DNA from: Pleodorina starrii
Lineage: Eukaryota; Chlorophyta; Chlorophyceae; Chlamydomonadales; Volvocaceae
Assembly: GCA_030267565.1 (NCBI GenBank)
Contig: BRXU01000006.1
Span: forward strand, 2,716,001-2,780,000
Direction of reading: 5' to 3'
DNA: 64,000 nucleotides
In this document: one piece after another, positions 24,701-36,961 of the stretch
Position numbering within the stretch: the stretch's first letter is position 1
How the letters are laid out: each line of letters starts with the position of its first letter
The notes under the pieces: generated by a model
What the model saw: the letters and a program-made list of their open reading frames with translations, nothing else
Told to the model about the DNA's origin: nothing
Databases searched by the model: none
Translations under genes and position numbers: made by a program

Positions 24701-26359
24701 ACGTATGCACCGCTAAAATTCATCTTATTAGTGGTCGGTGTATGTCAGTCCTCCTCCTGGCTTTATTAAGCTGATTCAACCCAGCAGTCCCCGTCAAACG
24801 AATAGCTTCATTCCTGACAGTACTCGGCTGTAAGCCGTCGCTACGTAACTGTGGCCTCCGCGCGCGGTTGCGCCTTATTACTTGCTTTGCCGTTCACATT
24901 TGAGAACTACACCGGATAACCCAAAAGAGAGCCTAACCGCGCCGCCCATATGTATTCATGGTCACAGCCGGCGGCTGCATACTACGTGACAAACTCCCTT
25001 ATATATCTGGGGACGGAAGGACGACGGGCTCCGTTTATTTCACGCTAGGTCGCCAAGAACGGCTCACTCGCTCGTCATCCTGAGCGGTGCGTGGGAGTGT
25101 GAGCCGGCGCTGTTGCATCCGCGATTACCCCTTTGGTGCGTGCTTCGTTACATTGGCACCATCTGTTCGCGGCTTCTTCTGTTGCGTCTGAAGCTTCTCC
25201 CTTATGCTACGTTGACGATTGGTAGACTATATGTAGATACTCAGTTAGGTTCAACTGTAAATGTATGCAGGGGGCGGGTTTGATTAAATAAATCGTTTTG
25301 TTTGCAGTGGACCCAAATCACCGCACCCGATGCGGGTATACGCCGCATCAGCAGGTGCCCCTTTTTTGGCTGCTGCAGCCGAAGCCCTAACCGTAGGAGG
25401 CGGCGGGCCCAAGTGGCCGGCTTTACTACATAGAAAGAGGGATGATCTGCGCAAGACGCAGGCGGGGAGCACTGCGTGGACGCAAGCAACCGCAGAGCTC
25501 CCAGAGCGTGCGTCCGACTAGCAACTACGTAGCTGCGTAATGAACTTACTCGACAAAGACCAAGTCCACGTCGGGGTCGACAGCATTCTCCAGGCAGTAG
25601 ACCATGTAGGCTGAGGGTGTCGCAGGTTTACAGCCGTTCCGATGTTTGATGGACGCCTTGGTGAGCGATGCCTGCAGGAAAGGGATCGGCAACAACGAAC
25701 GAACAGGCATGTCACCTTGCTAATCGGTATTATAACCTGCTGACGACATCGAATGCGAAGCTGATAGATTATGTAGGTAGGTGTTATAATCATGAACTAC
25801 GTAGTTCCGGAGTCGGCATGCAGCCCTCAGCAAACGAACGACTCACCAGCCAGTTGACGAGCACACTGAACCAGTCAGTCGCCCCCACTCGCGATGCACT
25901 CATACCGAAACTGATACTGCAATGCCAGTTGAGTTGGAATAGCAAACGTCAATAGAAGCGCGGCGAGCCAGCAGCTGCCTTGTTTGTTTCCCGGTGCACG
26001 CACCTGCCGCCCACGACACCAATGCTTAGCTGTTTATCTCCATCAAGCAAATTTTGCAGAAACTTCCGCAACCGCCTGGCCGCTCCAAGGTAAGTCAAGC
26101 CAGCCCTGAGACTTTGTTCGGGCAGCAGAAAGCCGTAGTCCAAGAACGGCTTCAACTTAGCCGACGCCTCGACATTTAGCCCCCTAATTTGCCTGCTCCA
26201 TAGTCGGGAGGTGTTAACTTGGGTTCCACCGTGAAAGTCGGGTGGATAGTGGATGACCATGGAACCCGGGGTGTCAGCTCTACAGAAGACAGCGATGTTT
26301 GCGCACACAAATATTAAGGCGAAAGAAGAAGTGGCCGCCATGACGCGCATGTTGGCCAT
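21733..26359 (-). CDS. Secreted SGNH/GDSL-type hydrolase
   Basis: Exons on the complement: 26359-26004, 25916-25847, 25671-25550, 24564-24397, an exon from 23377 (or 23442) to 23117, 22779-22331 and 21807-21733 (TAG). All joins match in phase except the one before 23377. That one needs either a tiny unseen exon or the weaker AAAAG acceptor before 23442. A signal peptide spans about residues 1-28. Joining exons 1 and 2 rebuilds IGVVGGSISFG, the block I nucleophile-Ser region. Exons 3 and 4 give VDLVFVEYSLND, the block III Asn region. The fifth exon gives HHPLDPGHKAMADL, with the Asp-x-x-His catalytic pair. The C-terminal half (exons 22779 and 21807) is a Cys-containing beta-rich region (SCLGGCECSVKIDG) seen in the plant and algal branch of this superfamily. 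Likely an ester hydrolase on a wall or secreted glycan. The substrate is unknown. Confidence 0.8.
21874..21913. repeat. Perfect 16-bp inverted repeat in the last intron of the SGNH gene
   Basis: The arms CATTAGCCCTATCCAC and their exact reverse complement are separated by an 8-nt loop. The structure lies about 70 nt upstream, on the minus strand, of the acceptor for the final 25-codon exon. Confidence 0.9.
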
Positions 26360-28436
26360 GGATGGAGCAGCGACAAAGTTGAATTGTCGTCCGTGCGTGA
26401 TCAGAGCGACGGCGGATGAGGACTATGAAATTAAAAATGCGAGCTACGCCGTTCCGCTGGCACGCATGAAGCTTGAGACAAGTAAGGTTAGGTGATTCGG
26501 GTATGCCGCTCTTCACCGCAGTCGGCCGATCGATTTTATGTTCAGCAAAAACGTGCGTACGGCATGCATCTTGGGAAATCGCGTCGCTCGACGCAAGCTT
26601 TCTTCATGCATTCTTTGGCACACTTCGAGTAAAGTAGCGCAGATAGAAAGCCTGAACCTTGCGGGCCAGTCGGTGCACCTCAAGGAGCGCGCGAAGTACG
26701 AATTGTACTGCATGCGTTCAAATTGTATTGCATGGAGCTCTGCGATTTGGGTCGCTCGCTCGTAAGGGGATCTTTGCTCTATCTAATGCGCAAGCTGTAG
26801 TAACAGTAACAGCAGTGACAGTCATGCGTGGTTGTTACATTGGGCTCGAGACCCTCGAACGAAAGAGTAGAGCCCGCGGACGGGCCAGCGGGCGGGCCTT
26901 GCATTACTGTACGTAGCGGAGACGACGACGCGCAAGGGCAAAGGAAAGCACACCCATACCAGATCTGTCAAACAGCAAGAGTCACCCAGACAGGAACTAG
27001 CGAACCCGAGTGGAAAGCTCCGAAACCCGCGGCCATGGGGAAATCGACCGACGGTCTCTGGATCCCACAACAGATAGCAACTCGCGGGCTGCAACTGGAT
27101 GAACTCTGTGCCATAGACGCCCCGGTTGAAGTACAGGATTAGCAGCAGGTTGTGAGTGTGAGCGACAAATCCCGAAGAAAGGTGTCGTGAGCCCAACAAC
27201 TCCCACCTACCCTTTATCTGTATGTGTGTGTCTTTATCTGCTCATCTAGATAGGTATACCGCCCCCGCCCCTCGTGCACATCTAAGATAACTCCACGGGT
27301 GTCGTATGTTCCATCTAAGATGTGTGGAAGTGGGGTCACCGAACCATCTTCACTTGCCTTGCCGGGGTGTCCTACCTCATCTCGGCTAGGGTCTGGGGAC
27401 CCCGTGGCACCATCTCCATAGAAAGCAGCACCAACCCCTCAGCTCCGGCCTAAGATATTGCGTGCAACCCACATGTAAGCCTGCTGCGCAGCTAGCCCGT
27501 CGCTCGGCCGCACTTTGTGGCGAGCTCAGAACGTACCTGGTATCGTACAGTGACGACACCCTTGACCGTACTCCAACCTCACAATGTTTCGGCATTGCAA
27601 GGTTTACTTGTTCCTAACCTTTTATAGAACACATACGCTTTGTTATTATCTGGCCCTGAGGCCTTACTGGAAAAATTGCCGACGTGACCTCGATGTTGAA
27701 AGGACCACCGAATCAGCTATTATTTAGCCCAAATAAAAGCTCTCGTGATGCAAACGACAAATACGGCTGGCATTTCTAGTGGTGGATGACATGACAGGAG
27801 GTGCACCACGGTGCACCCGGCAAAGCAACCTGCCAGGACAGTGCAACTTGACACACCCAAGCCAAAGGATACAATATAGTATAGTTCTGTATATTCTGTC
27901 CCCTCTTGTTCATTGATTTGCGCGTACAGGAACGAGGAAGGTTAATAGCCAGGTGTTTGGAGGCGACTTTTGTATATCAAAGCGAGCATGTTAGGGTAGT
28001 AAAATGTTTTAGGTGCGCATTCAAGCCGCTTGTCTGAAAGGCAAGCTTGCTTGACAAAGGTTACAGTTGCTCCCGGTAGCTGCACGGCAGTTTAACGTTT
28101 CAACCGTACAGCAAATTCGGGCTCACAATTCACAGCTGAGAGTGCTGTGATGGGGTCGCGTTTGTCATCGAAGGTGCCTTGAGGGGGGTCGGTATCCCCA
28201 TCTCGGACTACGTGGATGGGGGACATATTCCCATCTTAGCTTGGAAAGAGGGCACCCCAAACTCCATCTGAGATAAGTACGCAGGGGGCGCAGCATACAT
28301 CTTAGACAAGAAATAACAAGCCGTCGAAGCCATCCAAAATGAACTTTTTGTTCATCTTGGAGACCAACCACATGACCCCTTTACCCCCATCTTATTACGC
28401 TCCGTCCGGGAGGGTCCGGGTCTGCCTAGATAGGAG

Positions 28437-28575
28437 GCAGGGGATTTTCCCAGCCGAACACGGCCCCTGGAGATACCATGCCCACCTATGAGGCCGGATT
28501 ATCTAAACCTTCAATTTTGGCAAGGCAAAATTACCTTCAGATTTCCAAAAGTTTCTCCCAAATATATGGATACAT
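28437..28575 (+). repeat. Dispersed repeat, copy 1 (also in intron 10 of proteases A and B)
   Basis: About 130 bp matches 34285-34420 and 41925-42060 closely. All three share GGATT, TCCC, a CACGGCCCC segment, GAGATA, CATGCCCACC, and TATCTAAACCTTCAA. Outside these limits the sequences diverge, so it is a transposed repeat and not part of the protease duplication. No ends or target duplications were resolved. Confidence 0.7.
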
Positions 28576-29746
28576 GGATCGGGAGTATTCACAGCCTTTC
28601 CACTCTCTTTTGTATATGGTGTTACAGCAATCTGTGGCGCGGTTATCATTTATCATTGTAACATCTAATAATCCCTGTTAATAATTATTTATTGATTCGC
28701 GCATCCGTCATTGATGCATTTGTAGATCGATAAGCCTAACAGCAACAAAGTCTGTGTACTGTGTACATTATTTGGTATGATATAATAACGTGTTTAATAT
28801 TTGATAGCGTGAGTTCCCTGTCATATACGTGAGTTCATTCCCTGTTTCATATATAACGAAAGCACGCCTTTCCATGCGCTTGGCATGGATACCGATATCT
28901 GTGTGTCACTTGATTGGTGCGTGAAGCAATAACCGTTACACATACGCCCAGAAGTGGAACGGTTATTGCTCCGTCTTACGTACATATTTATTTAGCTGAA
29001 AAAAGGAAAATACAAGTTGGAGATAAAATGGCAGGACGTCAAGGCATGTCGTCTATTGATTGGGTGCCATCGATCTATCTATCGATCGATCGGGTCCATC
29101 TCATCTGCCATCTATCGGGCCCCACTGACCCAATGGATACATAGATGGGATACCGTACGTCAGCTTGCATGAGCATGATTTCTATCTATCTTTAACACTC
29201 TTTTGCGACGTGACTGTTACCTGCAACAGTGACATCTTGAAGTTCTGTGAAAGGTCGAATGGTCTGAATGGTTTGGCCACCTGACGTTGGTCACGCTCGA
29301 TGGACTGACAATCGAATGAACGCCAGGTGACAACGCACTGGCCGCGCCCAAAAATGTTTTATGCAGTCAAGAAGCTACATAAACTTATATTTTAAATTTT
29401 ATATTGGCCTGGAATACGTAAGTATAACTATATATAGCCGTTACCATTTGACATACAACACGTTGATGGGCTTGCTTTCTTTCGTATTTGTCCGCTGCAT
29501 GCAAATACCGCCGTGCGTGGAAATAGTTTAAAGTGTGCAATGCTATCAGATGGGTGGATATGGTGAATCAACGACATGACACGGAAAAGACATGTGCCAG
29601 CGCGCGATGAAGCGAAGAGGAATCGGCGGCGGAATGTGTAACGCCGTGAACTCTTTGCATATGCTTAAAAGGATGCAACGATGACTATATACAGTCACAA
29701 GCAGATAGCCCCGAATATACAAGACGAGGGGAAATTGCTTTCCCCA

Positions 29747-29755
29747 TATATATAA
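29747..29755 (+). promoter_or_regulatory. TATA-like box upstream of protease A
   Basis: TATATATAA lies 87 nt before the ATG of the signal-peptide exon of protease A. Its position fits a core promoter element. AT repeats are common nearby, so this could be chance. No equivalent followed by a signal-peptide ATG was found before bodies B or C. Confidence 0.3.
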
Positions 29756-29841
29756 TTACATTGCTTCGGTTAGATTACTACAAGCTAGCTTCGCGACTGC
29801 GTGGTTTTAAGCGTGACAGAACCGGTGTTCACGGGCCCGCT

Positions 29842-32800
29842 ATGGCCCGAAGGGGCCTGCTTTTATGTGCCCTGCTGGCAGCAGGAGCTTGCATCCTGAG
29901 CGGTAATTGCGGGGCTGCGAATCAATCCTTGCCTAAATCTTGCTGCGGCCGTGCCTGTCTGCTTCTTAGAGATAGGATTTGTGGTTTCATTGTTTAATAT
30001 TTAACTTGAAATATTTAGCGCTCCTTCAAGTGGTAAGGCTACCCTCGGCGAGGGCGAATTTTGGAAATAATGTCCTAACGGCAAAAGACGTGTCTACCTG
30101 GGCTGAAAACCATTGCTCTCGCCAACACCACCCATGAGTGCTACAGGAATGCTCAATAAATATCGATGTCTTATCCTAACGCTCATGTAGGTGCTGCGGC
30201 TCAGGGGACCACGCGGGCGGTTTCCAGTATACAGACCGTCAACATCACTGTGCTGGTCGAGGGTGAGTACATACCGTTATTTGGGTTCTAATGAATGCAT
30301 TTCCTTGGCAGGGATATGAAGTACAACATGTCATATTTATCCACTATCCGTATGTATGATATATTGCGTTGCCTGGTTTATGGTCGGCGGTAACTCTGGA
30401 AGAGTTCTAGCTAGATTTTCAAAATTAATAGGAAGAGCCTTCAACGATCCCCTTGATTGAGGCCTGCTGCTTGACCACTGCATGCTTGATTTGCTGCACC
30501 GTAAACAGGCACTGTTGTGGTCTTCATATCACATGCGGACCCGCGAAAGTTCAACGGCTCGAAGGTCCCGGCACCTCCAGATGAGATCACACATTCATTG
30601 GTTGACCAGCCAGCGCCGGGGACAAGCATGAACGCGTCCGTGGTTCCGCTCCGAGTCGAATTTGGCAGCAAGGCAGAATCGCTGCAGACCGGTGATGTGG
30701 TTGTGGTGCCGATGACGATTCAGGTTCCCTCTGAGAAAGCGGAATCCATTGGCCTGAGTAAGTCCCATGCTTTTCCTGCCCACGACCAGATAGAGGCGCG
30801 CAAATGCTATGTAATTCACAATCCGCGCGCTCCCGCTCCGAATTTCCCCTATCTACCTACTGGCGCCGTTCTTCCCCCTCCCTCCCCGCCCGAATATTAT
30901 CTGCTGGCGGTTAGCCTTGTCTGCCAGCTCGTCCGGCCGTGCACTGCTCAGCGAGGAGCACGAGCGCGCCCGGAGGATGCTCCTGGATTTCCACAACACT
31001 CGCCGCTCCGTACAAGAGTTTGTCACATTGAAGAATGTTCTGACCACATTGAAGGTCATCGAGGAAGGAAACAACGCAAAAACAACGCCTGTTGTATCGG
31101 TGGGCGAGGCGGTTGTAGTCGGACGTCCAACTGGCAAGGTAAGGCAGGCGTGTGTATGTGCTTGTGTGTGCAGTCAACGCGTGCGACATTATTGCCCGTC
31201 CAGGCCCCGAAACACTTGCCTATCCCAGATATTGATTGCGGCTCATGCAGTACTAGTACAAGGGCTAGTGTTGATTGTTGTTGTGCGACCGATGGCTGCC
31301 GCCGTTTGTTGCATGCCATCACTCGTAGGATCTGTGGGTCACCGACAACAGGCAGCAAAACATGACATCAATGACCTTCGTGTTCAGGAGCAGCTCATGC
31401 GGGCTGTTCCCGGTCCTCAACGCGTCAAGGGTACGGCAGCTGTGGACCGATTCTGGTGATAACGGGCCATTCCCTGCGAGTATGCAGCGTTACTATAACG
31501 TAAGTACAGAAAAACCGTGGACGGACGGACGGTGCAACAACTGGGTATAGCGAGTAATAACAAGTAAGGGGCGTTCCAACGGCGGGGGCTTACATGCAGC
31601 AGCGGCTGGGCATCTGTTCGTTGATGTGGCACGTCCGGTATGCGGATATGGGTTATTACGTACGTACCTAGGTACGTAGCCCATGCACCTCCGTATCTCA
31701 TGCGTATCTCATACGTATCTCATGCATCATGAAACCGCTAGATAGATGCTACTGCAAGCTGGTGAACGCCGGCCAGATATGTATCGAGTGAACTTACCCC
31801 AGATATCAGATGCGCCGTGCCAGTAGTGCCATCGCCAGGCGTCAGCAGCAAAGGCGTATCCCCCGGATGCTCAAGAGCCATCAAGGCTTACAATCCCCCC
31901 TTAGGCTCATCCGACCCCGGTCGGCGTCCATGCATGCATTGGGTCACCCACCCTCGCAAGGGTTTACTCGAGCCTCCGGCCCGCCGGCCACAAGGTCGTA
32001 CGGCATAGGTCCCAGTACCATTCGTAAGCAGCAAAGGCTTCTCCCGCCGCGCGCGGGTGCTCAGGTGCCAGCATCTTACTTGTGGCCCTTAGCAATGATG
32101 ATGACCTGAATGCAGTTGGTGGCTTGGTGCCCAAGTGCCATGTATGCCGCCGGCTTGATTGAGACATACGCCGTTAGTTGACAATTGCCCACACGCATGA
32201 GAAAGCTGCATCCTGCCGTGTGCATGCCCAACGCGCCCGCCCCGCAGTCTTGCTCGTATGACCAGATGACCTTCCGGAGGGAGAACACCCACATCTTCGA
32301 TGTCGATATCCCCTGCATCGGACCAATGTCCAGAGGAATTTACAACTTGAAGAATAGCACTGGAAGTAGCTGGGAAGTGGATCTGGGAATGTACGGATTG
32401 GTGGAGCGTGCCAAGGCTATGATCCTGGTGAGTTCAAATCGATGGCCCATCGGAGACGTCGGTAGGAAAGCCCGCCTCCGTGCAACTGTGCATTTAAACG
32501 CTCATTCAGAAATGCCCCACTTACTTCTCAGCTTCCTACCTCGCTGTCCATGCATCCATTGCCGCAACATAGATAGATGCGACGAACTGTTCATTATTCT
32601 GTGTAGTACGTACCATACGTACGTATAATCTATTAACCCTTTTTCGTCTGGGACCCGGCGTACTTCTTCGTTTGTTGAGTGAATTGCCATTGTACGATGC
32701 TTGCTCGCATGCAGGGGACCAACAACGCGACGCTCATCAACACTTGGTCCACCATGAACACTCGCTTGATTTTCATTTTTCCATGGAACTGGCACAAGGA

Positions 32801-35800
32801 TGTTGTTGGCTGGGGTGGCTTGGTAGGTCCTGAGCACGTTTGCCCGTATCTTGACCTTGATATATGAGTTTCAGTAGCGAAGTAAGGACCTGCGTGTCTA
32901 CACATGTATTATAACCACATACAGTATACATTCGCTACCGTTACCACGCACACATGCATACGCACACATGGCTGAAGTCCGTTGCCCCTCTACCACATTA
33001 TCAGGCCACCGTCGGCTGCTACATCCCTAATTTCTGCTACACATGGATCAGTTCGGAGGCAAATTGGGACTTGGTGTGGACGCCCGTCGCTTTTCAGGAG
33101 TTGCGTGAGTTGTGGATATTCCCGGCTTCGATGGGTCGATGGGCTATAGCCGTTAGTTGGGGTATTTGGGTCTACATAGCTGGGCTATTGCCGCCCCCCG
33201 TGTGATGACGGTGCATGCACCCACTGGATGCCGCGTACCCGCCGGCGTTCATATATTGCAACTGAAAGGCAAACGGTGCATTCGTACCATTCCGCTTGTA
33301 AACATGTGCTATGATCTGCTGACACAAAATGTCTTTTTGCCTTTAGCTCGGCGCTCGGCGCTTACGTACTATTGATTACCATACGTTGCGGTCCTCGTTC
33401 AGTATAACCCATCCGTACCATGCATGTATCTAATACGTAGGGTTTTCGAGTAGTGCTGTCCTTCAAATTAAAACCCCATCCGTCCTGCCGTCAAATGCAG
33501 AACACAACCAGGGCCTGGCTCATTCCCGACGGTGGGTATGCGAATCCCCCGGCAAGTGCGGGGCAGATGAGTACGGCGACCACGTCGATCCGATGGGCTC
33601 TGCAGGTCCCATTGACTTCACCAAGACATTCATTTGCATGAATGCTCCACAGGTACGCACACATGCATGTACATACGGAATTGCTTGCCACCCGCCCTAG
33701 AATGTATGTGCCTCACAATGGTTAAATAGGCGTGTGCGCGTTTCTGATGCAGTTTCTAAAAGATAAGATAAGCAATGAAAGCCGGATCTTGCTTGTAGAC
33801 GCACGTGGCCTCATTTACTGCATGCATGGAGAGGACAGATCAACAGATCCACCAGGCCATATCCCCTCGAATGTTCAGCGGGCCCTCAAACTGCAGGCAA
33901 TGGCGATTACACCGAGATGAAGAAGCGGACTATTCACAGCATGGCGTACTTGCCCTTGTGCGTGCAGATGTTCAAGACTGGCTGGGCGAAGCCCATCCCC
34001 GGGGGCCATCTCAACGCCTTTGTTGATCTCAGGCCGGGTGTTCCCCAGGACTTCACTCTGCCCGCCATGGCCCTAAACAAGACCAACATGATCCGGATTA
34101 TTGCAGACCAGAACAACAACATCAAGGACACCAGTTCCAGGCCACAGCGCGCATTGTTCGTATCGTACAGGTGCGCCAGCCATCTCCTTCCGCTCCGCTC
34201 TGAAGCAGGCTGGCTATCCTATTTTGCTGAGTATCTACGGCCAGAGATACTCCTGGCTCAGAACTGCTGAGATCATCTGCCAGGATCTGTCTAGGAGCGG
34301 ATTTTCCCGGCTAAACACGGCCCCGGGAGATATCATGCCCACCAGTGAGGCCGAATATCTAAACCTTCAACCTTTTGGACGGCAAAATTATCTTCAGATT
34401 TCCTGTATATATACAGGAGGTAATTTTGGAAATCTGATATATTCAGATAGCCACCCTCGCTGCTCTGAAGCAAAGAACTTAACGTACGTACCGTAGACTC
34501 ACAGTAAAGCGTAGAGTGGCGTCACGACCTAATGCACAATATATTGAAGGCATGACTATGTATCGCATAAATAAAGACATTGCCCAACGGATGTCAATTT
34601 TGACGGCAGGGTTCGGCAGAGGGCCATCGGCTCGTACGATTCTGGCCTGCAGGACGCGGACAACGGTCGTGTCTGGTGAGCTTTTGCTGATACGTTCGAC
34701 ACGTCTTTTTATTACGAGGACTGCTAAAAGTGTAGATAGTGAGGAGAGGCGGCATAGCATGACTGCCTGGTCGGCGCCGATGTCTGCATTTACGTATGCT
34801 GCAACTAAGTTTACGACACGTGAATGCATGGGAGGTGGCTAATGAGCAAAAAACGATGAAACCGCATGCCACTGTACGTATTGAGCCATATCTATCTGCT
34901 TTCATACAGTGCGATTATTCGCCTGACATCCTGAACATAGCAGAAGTTGTTTGGATTAGTGGAAATCCATCTTCTGCTTCCCCTGCTGGGTTCCTGCCTT
35001 GATTGCTACGCCAACTAACCGTGCCCCGCCATGCACGCACCTCGCCCAACAACAGGGTCCATGAATACAACGACACGTTCAACGACGTGCCGGATGCCCG
35101 GACACATAAGCCGCTGCTCCTGGCCAAGCTGTCACACACTGCTAACCCGTCCGTGACTGGCGATTGGGACGTCAAGTCTTTCTCCCACCCGATCCCAGGG
35201 GTGGGGGGCATCCGAGTGACCTTCAAGAGTCGCACGGACCAGGCCGCCACTGTCACCGTGTGCCGCTTCCAGGGCCTGAACGAAAATACAGGGGGGCGCT
35301 CTTGCTCAGATGGTGTTGACAACGACTGGTGAGTGCGTGAATTAGACCCACCATGCATGCATGCGTGCATGTCAGTCGATGCATCATTTGGCACGCGGAG
35401 TGAACGTACATTATCCATACAGATGTTCCGCAACCTTTCCACAAGATTTATAAGATCAATGGGATATCTCGTCTGTTTTCAACCGTTGAAACGAACGAGC
35501 CTGACGCTCGTTCTTTCATCGCGGCGGAGCGCGCACATTCGTTTAGGAGCATGCGTGGGACCACACCTGCTCCATAGATCAGCCACCGCCAAACACTATT
35601 CAATCTTCCCTATCCCTGGGGACAATCTCGGCGTTGATTGTTTACGAGAGGCATGCAGGGTCAATGCATGGGGCAGACTGGCATGTAGAAGTAAGGAATT
35701 GAAGCCCATGTTTGGATACGACCGTGCAAGGGTATGTGCACAAACCTGAGTACGCTGCTGGTCTGTGTCTATATATGTCTCACTGCAGTGACGGCCTGGT

Positions 35801-36182
35801 GGATAAGGACGACCCCGACTGCAGCATAACCTACCCATCGCCGCCGCCATCACCGAACCCATCGCCGCCGCCCCCACCTCCATCTCCTCAGCCGCCTCGG
35901 TCTCCATCTCAGCCGCCGCGGTCTCCGCCACGGACCAGGTCGTTGCCACCACCGCGTTCTCCACCCGCGCCACGGCAGCCTCCGTCGCCGCCACGGTCCC
36001 CTCCGTCGCCGCCGCCGTCACCACCACCATCGCCACCACCTCCATCGCCGGCACCGTCACCACCACTGCCGCCGCCTCAGCGTCAGTCACCATCCCCGCG
36101 ACCCCCACCGACCAGGCGGCCACCAATGCAGCTCGCAAACGGTGTGAACTTGTTCATTCTTCTCTGGGAAGGGCAGGGTTGA
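29842..36182 (+). CDS. Gametolysin/VMP-like extracellular-matrix metalloprotease A (peptidase M11), complete
   Basis: Thirteen exons: 29842-29902, 30191-30262, 30509-30757, 30915-31138, 31329-31499, 32248-32427, 32715-32822, 33005-33104, 33501-33652, 33968-34170, 34610-34675, 35056-35328 and 35789-36182. Total 2253 nt, 750 aa. Exon 1 encodes a signal peptide (MARRGLLLCALLAAGACILS). Exons 2-5 form a pro-region. Exons 6-12 are the protease domain. The metal site is QELQHNQGLAHS (His390 and His396; Gln replaces the first His of HExxHxxGxxH), with a Met-turn at DPMGS. QExxH is the unusual site known from Volvox VMP1, reported to prefer copper. Exon 13 is a Ser-Pro-rich, probably hydroxyproline-rich tail ending QLANGVNLFILLWEGQG. 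Likely role: cleavage of hydroxyproline-rich matrix glycoproteins outside the cell. It is the only unit of the array with a visible leader exon. Confidence 0.9.
31646..32133. mobile_element. Insertion of about 490 bp in intron 5 of protease A, absent from B
   Basis: The flanks align with B near 38855, where the two sides are contiguous. The insert contains two related segments (AGCAGCAAAGGC near 31843 and 32028) and ends near a TGATGATGATGACC stretch. A CCCACCCTCGCAAGGGTTTAC segment resembles the 3' end of the SINE in body B. This suggests a retroelement fragment. Ends and target duplication were not resolved. Confidence 0.45.
34285..34430 (+). repeat. Dispersed repeat, copy 2, in intron 10 of protease A
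   Basis: Matches 28437-28575 and 41925-42060. The copies in A and B share a position and so predate the A/B duplication. The A copy continues into a CTGTATATATACAG palindrome absent from the other two. Confidence 0.65.
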
Positions 36183-36961
36183 GATTGAGAGTAAATAGTT
36201 ATATTAGCCATGGCTCATAGGTTCTATGAAGCTGGAAAGGTGCATACGCATGCGCGGGGTTGCTTGATACGATACGTATATATGACAGGCAGATCGTTGC
36301 TGCGCACGGATGCGGCGCGCTGTTTACACAAAAACTATGACTCAAGGTTGGGACATCTGATGCACTACATAGCCGCGCCATATAATCATATTACTATGAT
36401 ACGTAGTCATGAATTGCCACGTATGTATTGCCGCGTTGATACGTGCGGGAAGCGCCTTATTCCTGTGCAGTGGGTCTGTCGCCCTGCTGCGTGCATATCT
36501 AATGAATGCTAGCTAGCGTAGTCGGCATGTATAGTATGAAGACAACACCGAAGCAAGCAAGCGTGCGTGGGCACAGGCCAGCTAATGTGAGAGGCTGCGC
36601 GCGCGTAGCATGATTTTTCATGATTCTAAGGTTTTAGGTTTTTTAGGTCTTTGGGTTAAGACAACGTATTCGAGAGTCTAGCTAGATAGGTATGCATTGC
36701 TGATGAGTTTCTGACAGCACTTACGGCGGCATTTACCTGCAAAGGCAGTAATAATTTACTCACTTTCAACCCGCCGCTGCCGTCCGAACAAGTTGAGTTC
36801 GTTCGATCCACAATGGCGAGGGCGAATTTTGGAAATAATGTCCTAACGGCAATGCAAGATGTGTCTACCTGGGCTGAAAACCATTGCTCTCGCCAACACT
36901 ACACATGAGTGCTACAGGAATGCTCAATAAATATTGGTGTCTTATCCTAACGCTCATGTAG
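36183..36961. other. Spacer between protease A stop and protease B exon 2
   Basis: The first 632 nt are the A 3' flank, repeated almost exactly after B (43871-44501). The rest is intron 1 sequence copied from A. I looked for an alternative first exon (ATG, hydrophobic run, phase-1 GT donor) and found none convincing. I saw no TGTAA signal here on the + strand. A degenerate TTTTAGG stretch lies at 36630-36655. Confidence 0.6.

Larger units (their letters stand above)
26360..29841. other. 3.5-kb intergenic region with dispersed repeats
   Basis: The region separates the divergent SGNH gene and protease A. No gene is recognised. From about 27250 to 28420 a degenerate motif recurs around CCATCTNAGA/CATCTTAG, for example near 27282, 27314, 28198, 28229, 28262 and 28298. 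A copy of a dispersed repeat shared with protease introns lies at 28437-28575. The end nearest protease A becomes AT-rich and includes a TATATATAA box at 29747-29755. Confidence 0.45.
30047..36814 (+). repeat. Tandem duplication unit 1 (intron 1 of A through its 3' flank)
   Basis: Similarity to unit 2 begins at GGCGAGGGCGAATTTTGG (30047 and 36815) and runs through exons 2-13 and the 3' flank to CGATCCACAAT (36814 and 44501). The left breakpoint is 144 nt inside intron 1, so exon 1 is outside the unit. Exonic identity between the units is very high, with most differences in introns. Confidence 0.85.

Noticed and set aside
36210..36512. 100-codon open frame after protease A, considered as a first exon of B
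   Set aside because: No signal peptide, and the equivalent copy after B has a stop at the tenth codon, so it is not conserved.
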